Part shown: positions 40,195 to 46,899 of the stretch, one piece after another
How the letters are laid out: each line of letters opens with the position of its first letter
Position numbering within the stretch: the first letter of the stretch is position 1
Origin: Acidobacteriota bacterium
GTDB taxonomy: Bacteria > Acidobacteriota > Vicinamibacteria > Vicinamibacterales > UBA2999
Direction of reading: 5' to 3'
Length of the DNA: 46,899 nucleotides
NCBI GenBank assembly: GCA_016210845.1
Contig: JACQTK010000084.1
Coordinates: 1 to 46,899, forward strand
Made by a program: the position numbers and the translations under genes
The notes under the pieces: generated by a model
Told to the model about the DNA's origin: nothing
The model's database searches: none
The model's input: the letters and a program-made list of their open reading frames with translations, nothing else

Positions 40195-40932
40195 TTATCC
40201 CAGCGTCAACTGGAACCACTCGACGAGGGACCGGACCAGGTCGGGATCCCGCGACAGCAGGATCGTGCCGTGGGCGGAGGTCTCGGACCACCGCATCTGC
40301 CGCGCGCCCGAGGTGTCCTGCGCCAGCTCGCGCACCGATCGGGCGGCATACGGATCGTGCAGGCTGGCCACCAGCAGCGCTGGCCGCGCGCCGTATTGCC
40401 GCATCAGCGCCTCGATCCGCACGCCGCGATAGTCGAGCGAGGGCGAGACCAGTGCAATCGATCGAATGGCCGGATCAGCCGCCGCGGCCACCGCTGCGAG
40501 GTTGGCGCCGAGCGACGCGCCCGCGACGCCGACGGCGTCCGGGCGCACGTCGGCCGCGCCGCTCCTCAGGTAGGCGACGGCCGCACGGACGTCCTCGTGC
40601 CATCGCGCCAGCTCCGCCGCGTCGGCGGGAAGGCTCACGCCGGGCAGGTCGATGGCCAGCGCGGTGATGCCCGCATCGGCAAGCCGCTGTCCCACGGCCT
40701 GCCAGTCGTCCTTCGGTCGGCCGAGCATCGGCACGAGCACCACCGCCGGCGCCGGCCGCGCGGCGGCCTCCATCAGAAGCGCCTCGATCGTGCGGCCGTC
40801 GAAGGCGCGGAAGGCGACCAGGCGGCCCGCCGCCTCGGGCGCCGCGCCCGATATCAGCAGCGCACAGACGACTCCCCACGCGCGGGCTGAGGCCTGCGCG
40901 CTGCGCCCACGCAAGAAACGGGATGGCCTCAC
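40195..40932 (-). CDS. Alpha/beta hydrolase, exported
   Basis: 245 residues. Signal peptide-like N-terminus (AWGVVCALLISGAAPEAAG) then an alpha/beta-hydrolase fold: VVLVPMLGRPKDDW near the oxyanion hole, nucleophile elbow VGVAGASLGANLA (Gly-Ala-Ser-Leu-Gly), a possible acid in LVASLHDPYAA and catalytic His in SETSAHGTILL. It resembles dienelactone hydrolase-like esterases; the substrate is unknown. The start GTG 40932 overlaps the pdxJ stop by 4 bases, placing it last in the cda/glm operon. Confidence 0.85.
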   Translation of the reverse strand: MRPSRFLRGRSAQASARAWGVVCALLISGAAPEAAGRLVAFRAFDGRTIEALLMEAAARPAPAVVLVPMLGRPKDDWQAVGQRLADAGITALAIDLPGVSLPADAAELARWHEDVRAAVAYLRSGAADVRPDAVGVAGASLGANLAAVAAAADPAIRSIALVSPSLDYRGVRIEALMRQYGARPALLVASLHDPYAARSVRELAQDTSGARQMRWSETSAHGTILLSRDPDLVRSLVEWFQLTLG

Positions 40933-41665
40933 GACGCCGCCAGCACGTCGAGGTACTCGCGAACGCCGTGGGCCAGGCCCACGAAGAGCGCGTGGCCGAT
41001 CAAGGCGTGGCCGATCGAGACCTCGGCCAAGTGCGGCAGCTTCCGAAACATCACCAGGTTGTCGAGGTCGAGGTCGTGTCCCGCATTGACGCCGAGCCCG
41101 AGCGATCCGGCCAGCTCCGCTGCGCGCGTGTAGACGGCGAACGACGCGCGTGCGTCGGCGTCGCCGCGCTCGAACGCCCGCGCGAAGGGCTCGCTGTAGA
41201 GCTCCACGCGATCTGCGCCGAGGTCGGCCGCCCACCGAACGGGGGCCTCCTCTGGATCGACGAAGACGCTCACCCGGATGCCTGCGGCCCGCAGGCCGTC
41301 GATCACGCGCTGCATCTCGGCGCGCGGCGTGTCGGCCGACCACCCTGCCTGGCTGGTCACCTCACCCGGGCGCACGGGGACCAGCGTGCACTGATCCGGC
41401 CTGACCTCGTGAACGAGGTCGAGCAAACCGGGTCGAGGATCGCCCTCGATGTTGTACTCGACCCGACCCTCGAGCGATGTCAGGTAGCGCGCGATCTCTC
41501 GCACGTCGGCGGGCCTGATGTGACGGGCATCGGCGCGAGGATGCACGGTAATCCCTGGCGCGCCCGCACCCACGCACACCTCCACCGCCTCGAGCACGGA
41601 CGGCACGGCGCCGCCGCGCGAGTTCCGAATGGTGGCCACCTTGTTGACGTTGACCGACAGGTGAA

Positions 41666-41669
<4 letters not shown>
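40929..41669 (-). CDS. pdxJ: Pyridoxine 5'-phosphate synthase
   Basis: 246 residues, TIM barrel. It condenses deoxyxylulose 5-phosphate with aminoacetone phosphate to pyridoxine phosphate, in PLP synthesis. Family segments: LSVNVNKVATIRNSRGG, ITVHPRADARHIRP (catalytic His), EYNIEGDP (catalytic Glu), LVPVRPGEVTSQAGW, GVNAGHDLDLDN, and EVSIGHALIGHAL. ATG 41669 overlaps the glmM stop by 4 bases. Confidence 0.96.
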
Positions 41670-43015
<1,346 letters not shown>

Positions 43016-43016
43016 C

Positions 43017-43082
43017 GTAACGAAGCTTCGCCTCACGCCACAGAGCAACAACGAAGCATCGGTGGCAGCGAAGCTTCGTTAC
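43017..43082. repeat. 15-bp perfect inverted repeat upstream of glmM
   Basis: GTAACGAAGCTTCGC (43017-43031) and GCGAAGCTTCGTTAC (43068-43082), each itself nearly palindromic (CGAAGCTTCG). ACGAAGC also occurs between them. More degenerate inverted repeats (GCCGC...GCGGC, CCGGGC...GCCGGG) follow to about 43130. The 159-bp gap between cdaR and glmM holds no gene that I can see. Confidence 0.7.
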
Positions 43083-43174
43083 TCGTTTGCGCGGCCGCAG
43101 AAGCGGCCGGGCCTAAGCCGGGCTTGCAACCACAAGGCAGACCGACTTGTACACAGCCAGCGTTGCAAGCACGG

Positions 43175-44077
43175 CTATCGAATCCGGACGCGCACGTCGG
43201 CGGGCTCCACGCGGACCACACCGACCCGCGGGGGCGGCACAAGGCGGACCGGGAGCTGGAACTGCCCCGCGCCGAGGCCTTCCACATCGATGGTGGCCTC
43301 GAAGGCATCGGTGCCGTAGGCGCGCGCCTCGCGCGGGCCGCGCACGTGCACGGTGACCTGCGACGGCCCGATCTCCGCCACATCGACGCCGTTCCTGATC
43401 CGCACCGGAACCGCGGCGACGGCCCAGTCCACGGGGGCGGCAGCCACCTCGACCCTCACGCGCGCACTCTGAGGCGCCCCTAGACGCACGGACGGATCGG
43501 GAACCCCGACGTTGACCGACTCGGTCACGGGTCCCGACGCACCAGCCACGGACACGGGCTCCGTGATGGCCGCCGTGAGACGCTCGACGGCGCTGGCGGG
43601 GCCGACGACCTCGACCGTGGCGGGGTCGGCTCGCACGGCGCCCACCACGTAGCCCTCGGCCGGGTCGCCAGCCACCTCGGGCACCACGGGCACGATCTTC
43701 GAGGCCGACTCCTCGAAGGCCATCGACACGTTCGACGGCGTGATCTGCACCACCTCGATCCCGAACGGCGCCCGGACGTCCGCGCCCGTGATATGGAACA
43801 GGCGCAGCCCCGCGCGCGCCGACTGCAGGTCCAGGACCGCCACCAGCTCGCCAGCGGCCACGCGGCTGAGCGCCCCGGACGATCCGCGGACGCGGACGTC
43901 GACGACCGTCGGCGTGTCGCCGACGAGCTCGAGGTGGGCGGGCAGGTTGGTGAACTCCAGCGGGATGCGCAGCGCGCGCTCGACCACGCGTTCGCCCGAG
44001 ACGAGCACCCACATGAGCGCCGCGAGGGCGATGGCGAGGAACTTCAGACCGAGGTGTCGAAAGACCTTGGGCGCCAT
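43175..44077 (-). CDS. cdaR: YbbR-domain regulator of diadenylate cyclase
   Basis: 300 residues. One N-terminal membrane helix (FLAIALAALMWVLVSGERVV) and three to four YbbR repeats on the outer side of the membrane, each with a pattern like PSNVSMAFEESASKIVPVVP and DPATVEVVGPASAVERL. CdaR binds and tunes CdaA. ATG 44077 shares one base with the cdaA stop. No key residue appears missing. Confidence 0.92.
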   Translation of the reverse strand: MAPKVFRHLGLKFLAIALAALMWVLVSGERVVERALRIPLEFTNLPAHLELVGDTPTVVDVRVRGSSGALSRVAAGELVAVLDLQSARAGLRLFHITGADVRAPFGIEVVQITPSNVSMAFEESASKIVPVVPEVAGDPAEGYVVGAVRADPATVEVVGPASAVERLTAAITEPVSVAGASGPVTESVNVGVPDPSVRLGAPQSARVRVEVAAAPVDWAVAAVPVRIRNGVDVAEIGPSQVTVHVRGPREARAYGTDAFEATIDVEGLGAGQFQLPVRLVPPPRVGVVRVEPADVRVRIR

Positions 44078-44889
44078 CAGGCGAGCGGGCTCCGCGCCTC
44101 GGCCGGCGTGGCGTGCACCCGCCGTCCGGCGAGCGACTTCAGCTCGGTGCGCAGCGCCTCGGGCGAGATCCCGCGCTCGAGGTCGCCGCCGATCACGAGC
44201 GAGATGCTGCCCGTTTCCTCCGACACGACGATCGCCAGCGCATCGTTCTCCTCCGTCAGCCCCAGCGCGGCGCGGTGGCGGGTGCCGAGCTCGCGGCCGA
44301 GGCGCGGGTTCACCGAGAGCGGCAGGAAGCAGGCGGCGGCGGCGACGCGGTCGCCCTGCACGATCGCGGCGCCGTCATGCAGCGGCGAACCGGGCTGAAA
44401 GACGCTCACCAGCAGATCGTAGGTGACCACGGCGTCCAGCGGAATGCCGCCCTCGATGTAGTTGCGCAGCCCGATCTGACGCTCGATCACGATGATGGCG
44501 CCGATGCGACGGGCGGCGAGCGTGGCGGAGGCATCCACCAGCTCCTCGATCGTCTCGTCGGCGCTCTGTGCGCGCTCGAAGTAGCGGAAGAACGGCGCGC
44601 GGCCGAAGTGCGCCAGCGCGCGCCGAATGTCCGCCTGGAACAGGACGATGATGGCAATCACGACGTAGGCGGCCAGATTGCGGATCACCCAGTTCACCGT
44701 CTCGAGCTCCAGCCAGCGGGAGACGAAGAACAGCCCGATCAGAAAGCCGCCGCTGAGCGCCATCTGGACGGCGCGCGTCCCGCGGATCAGCAGCAGCAGC
44801 TCGTAGATCAGGAACGAGACGATCGCGATGTCCAGGACGTCCCACCAGGCGACGGCGGGGCGCTGGAGCAGATCGGTGAGCCAGGTCAT
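44077..44889 (-). CDS. cdaA: Diadenylate cyclase CdaA
   Basis: 270 residues. Three N-terminal membrane helices (about 17-86) are followed by the DAC domain: HDGAAI with DGA at 172-174 and GTRHRAALG with RHR at 204-206, both catalytic motifs intact. It makes c-di-AMP from two ATP, controlling potassium, osmolytes and wall homeostasis. AGGGGAGG precedes the ATG at 44889, which overlaps folP by 4 bases. In this operon cdaA, cdaR and glmM stand in the same order as in Firmicutes. Confidence 0.95.
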   Translation of the reverse strand: MTWLTDLLQRPAVAWWDVLDIAIVSFLIYELLLLIRGTRAVQMALSGGFLIGLFFVSRWLELETVNWVIRNLAAYVVIAIIVLFQADIRRALAHFGRAPFFRYFERAQSADETIEELVDASATLAARRIGAIIVIERQIGLRNYIEGGIPLDAVVTYDLLVSVFQPGSPLHDGAAIVQGDRVAAAACFLPLSVNPRLGRELGTRHRAALGLTEENDALAIVVSEETGSISLVIGGDLERGISPEALRTELKSLAGRRVHATPAEARSPLA

Positions 44890-45758
44890 GCCTCCCCTTT
44901 ATACTTCCGAATCTCGTCGGCGACGCGCACAACCTGCACCATCTCTGGCACCGCGTGCACGCGGACGATGTGCGCGCCGCCCAGGACCGCCGCCGCCACG
45001 GCCGCGGCGGTGCCCCAATCGCGCGCGGCGGGCGCCACCTCTCCCCCCAGCGCGCGCGCGAGGAACGACTTGCGCGAGGGACCCACCAGCAGCGGCCGGC
45101 CCAGCTCGGCGAACGCCTCCAGACGGGCGAGCGCCTCGTAGCTGTGGGGCGCCTGCTTCGCGAATCCGAGGCCAGGGTCCAGCACGAGGCGATCGTCGGC
45201 CACGCCCGCGCCGGTCGCAAACGCCATGCTCTCGCGCAGCTCGTCGAGGACCTCGGCCACCACGTCGTGATAGGACGCCTGCTCGTACATCGCCTCCGAG
45301 CGCCCGCGCGTGTGCATGAGCACGAGGGCTGCACGGTGGCGCGCGACGACCGCGCCGAGCGCGGGCTCGTAGCGCAGGCCGCTCACGTCGTTGACGACGG
45401 CCGCGCCCGCCGCCAGGGCCGCATCGGCCACGGCCGCCTTGTAGGTATCGACGGAGATCGGCACGTCGACGCGCGCCGCCAGCCCCTCGATGACCGGCAG
45501 CACGCGGCGCCGCTCCTCGTCCTCGGCGTGGTGCTCGGCTCCGGTGCGTGGTGTCTCGCCGCCGACGTCGATGAGGTCCGCGCCCTGGGCCGCCATCCGC
45601 ACGCCCGCCGCGATGGCGCGCGCCGGATCGAGCAGCTCGCCCCCAACGGAAAACGAGTCGGGCGTCACGTTGATGACGCCCATGACGAGGGTACGCTCAC
45701 CGAGCACCAGCGTCCTGCCGTCGGGGAGCGGGATGGAAAAGCGCCGTCGCGCGTACAT
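44886..45758 (-). CDS. folP: Dihydropteroate synthase
   Basis: 290 residues, TIM barrel joining p-aminobenzoate to the pterin pyrophosphate. Conserved parts: MGVINVTPDSFS, DLIDVGGE, NDVSGLRYEP, DPGLGFAKQ, GPSRKSFL and RVHAV. Two active-site loops are unusual. Loop 1 reads SFSVGG where the family has SFSDGG, and loop 2 reads ETPRTGAE where the family has ESTRPGAE, so the Thr before Arg is Pro. The rest of the site looks normal, so it is probably active but may handle pABA or sulfonamides differently. ATG 45758, downstream of ftsH with a 107-bp gap filled by palindromes. Confidence 0.93.
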   Translation of the reverse strand: MYARRRFSIPLPDGRTLVLGERTLVMGVINVTPDSFSVGGELLDPARAIAAGVRMAAQGADLIDVGGETPRTGAEHHAEDEERRRVLPVIEGLAARVDVPISVDTYKAAVADAALAAGAAVVNDVSGLRYEPALGAVVARHRAALVLMHTRGRSEAMYEQASYHDVVAEVLDELRESMAFATGAGVADDRLVLDPGLGFAKQAPHSYEALARLEAFAELGRPLLVGPSRKSFLARALGGEVAPAARDWGTAAAVAAAVLGGAHIVRVHAVPEMVQVVRVADEIRKYKGEA

Positions 45759-45764
45759 GGAAAA

Positions 45765-45829
45765 GCCCGCAGCGCCTGAGGCGCGCGGGCTCTATTGTGA
45801 ACCGCGGCGCGGACCTTGTCAGGTCCGCG
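45765..45829. repeat. Two palindromes between ftsH and folP
   Basis: GCCCGC...GCGGGC around GCGCC-TGA-GGCGC (45765-45790), and CGCGGACCT-TGTC-AGGTCCGCG (45808-45829), a variant of the dispersed family with a TGTC centre. They may attenuate ftsH-to-folP read-through. Confidence 0.7.
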
Positions 45830-45865
45830 GGGTCGGCGAGCCTGGCGTGGCTCGCCCCACGGCTG

Positions 45866-46899
45866 TCATTCCTGCGTCACGGGCCGCGGCGGCAGCGGCG
45901 GCACGATCGCGGGCCGCTCCTTTTCCTTGGCGATTCGCGGCTCGCGCGGCGGCGGCGCCACATCCGTCACCGGCGCGGGCTCGTCGATGGGCAGCCCGGC
46001 CGCGAGCCGCTTGACCTGCTCGGCATCCAGCGTCTCGCGCGCCAGCAGGGCGTCGGCGATGTCGAGCAGCTTCTGCTTGTGCTCCAGAAGGACGTTCTGC
46101 GCCCGCGTGTAGTTGTCGGTCACGAACTTCTTGACCTCCTGGTCGATGCGGAGCGCCGTGTCCTCGCTGTAGTCCTGGTGCTGCGAGATCTCACGGCCCA
46201 GGAAGATCTGCTCCTCCTTCTTGCCGAAGGTGAGCGGCCCCATCGCGTCGCTCATGCCCCACTCGCACACCATGCGGCGGGCCAGATCGGTGGCGCGCTC
46301 CAGGTCGTTGCCCGCGCCCGTCGTGATGCTGCTGATCGTGATCTCCTCGGCGATGCGGCCGCCCAGCAGGATGGCGAGCTGGTCCTGAAGGAACTCGCGC
46401 GAGTAGTTGTGCTTCTCGTCCAGCGGCAGCTGCTGCGTGAGGCCGAGGGCCATGCCGCGCGGGATGATCGTCACCTTGTGGATCGGATCGGCGTGCGGCA
46501 GCATCACCGCCAGCAGCGCGTGCCCCGCCTCGTGAATCGCGGTGACGCGCTTCTCGTTCTCGCTGATAATCATGGAGCGCCGCTCGGCGCCCATCAGCAC
46601 CTTGTCCTTCGCGAACTCGAAGTCGAGCATGCGCACGACCTTCTGGTTGTAGCGGGCCGCGTTGAGCGCCGCCTCGTTCACCAGGTTCGCCAGGTCCGCG
46701 CCCGAGAAGCCCGACGTGCCCCGCGCCAGCACCCCCACGTCCACATCGTCGGACATCGGGATCTTCTTCGTGTGGACCCCGAGGATGCCCTCCCGCCCCT
46801 TCACGTCGGGACGGTTGACCACGATGCGGCGATCGAAGCGGCCCGGGCGCAGCAGCGCCGGATCCAGGACGTCGGGACGGTTGGTGGCCGCCACGAGGA
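45866..46899 (-). CDS. ftsH: ATP-dependent zinc metalloprotease FtsH (C-terminal part, runs off right edge)
   Basis: About 344 residues of the 3' end. It begins in the AAA domain just before the second region of homology ([21 protein letters not shown] with the arginine finger), followed by [20 protein letters not shown] and the metalloprotease motif HEAGH with later zinc-ligand Glu/Asp region [14 protein letters not shown]. The C-terminal tail is Pro/Glu-rich. FtsH degrades membrane and regulatory proteins as a hexamer in the inner membrane. The N-terminal membrane part and Walker motifs lie outside the window. It is the first gene in view of the folP-cdaA-cdaR-glmM-pdxJ chain. Confidence 0.95.
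   Translation of the reverse strand, partial: LVAATNRPDVLDPALLRPGRFDRRIVVNRPDVKGREGILGVHTKKIPMSDDVDVGVLARGTSGFSGADLANLVNEAALNAARYNQKVVRMLDFEFAKDKVLMGAERRSMIISENEKRVTAIHEAGHALLAVMLPHADPIHKVTIIPRGMALGLTQQLPLDEKHNYSREFLQDQLAILLGGRIAEEITISSITTGAGNDLERATDLARRMVCEWGMSDAMGPLTFGKKEEQIFLGREISQHQDYSEDTALRIDQEVKKFVTDNYTRAQNVLLEHKQKLLDIADALLARETLDAEQVKRLAAGLPIDEPAPVTDVAPPPREPRIAKEKERPAIVPPLPPRPVTQE

Overview
The window reads as chromosomal DNA of a GC-rich, Gram-negative soil-type bacterium, most likely an acidobacterium of the Vicinamibacteria type. This is inferred from gene content and style: type 1B PyrD with PyrK, a Gld-like ABC operon, EutN/BMC shell genes, VWGD-tailed subtilases, and a great many short palindromic repeats between genes. 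No rRNA or tRNA gene was recognised. No phage or insertion sequence was seen. No stretch over 300 bases lacks a gene or an identified repeat or regulatory element.

Layout, left to right. 1-371 is the N-terminal lobe of a Ser/Thr kinase running in frame into a ribbon-helix-helix-like segment. A retropepsin-like protease gene follows (448-819). Next are pyrK-pyrD-pyrF (973-3544), convergent with pal. On the minus strand lie a TMEM260/DUF2723-like membrane protein, larE and a LysW-like zinc ribbon with a very acidic tail. A receiver-PilZ protein (7835-8560) precedes the most distinctive block, 8660-17075. That block holds three paralogous secreted S8 proteases with C-terminal VWGD repeats, and a membrane hybrid histidine kinase sits in the same transcription unit as the second and third. 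The first two proteases each have a sigma-54-like promoter and a tandem dyad at exactly the same distance upstream. A Zn/Cd-type P-ATPase (minus) separates this from a Gld-like ABC operon (19445-24162) with a PBP4-type peptidase behind it (24186-25691).

The second half is mostly minus strand. It holds a BsuBI/PstI-type restriction-modification pair (25953-28836); alaX, a Cache-HAMP sensor kinase, queC and queE in one tightly overlapping unit; DUF72 on the plus strand; a cyclophilin and endonuclease III. A small bacterial-microcompartment locus follows (36879-39133: class II aldolase, BMC-H, three BMC-P and a four-cysteine mini-protein), with a D-2-hydroxyacid dehydrogenase downstream. YHS, TPR and alpha/beta-hydrolase genes come next. 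The window ends with a housekeeping chain, read on the minus strand as ftsH(partial)-folP-cdaA-cdaR-glmM-pdxJ-hydrolase, which links c-di-AMP synthesis to cell-wall precursor, folate and PLP synthesis.

A theme across the window is repeats. One family forms twin hairpins whose stems differ from copy to copy while a 4-nt centre (TGAA/TTCA and variants) and CTCTAC/GTAGAG flanks are kept. It often sits directly at gene ends, supplies stop codons, and in places lies inside reading frames. A second class consists of inverted arrays of roughly 7-nt units. All functions come from reading translated motifs; no database search was possible.
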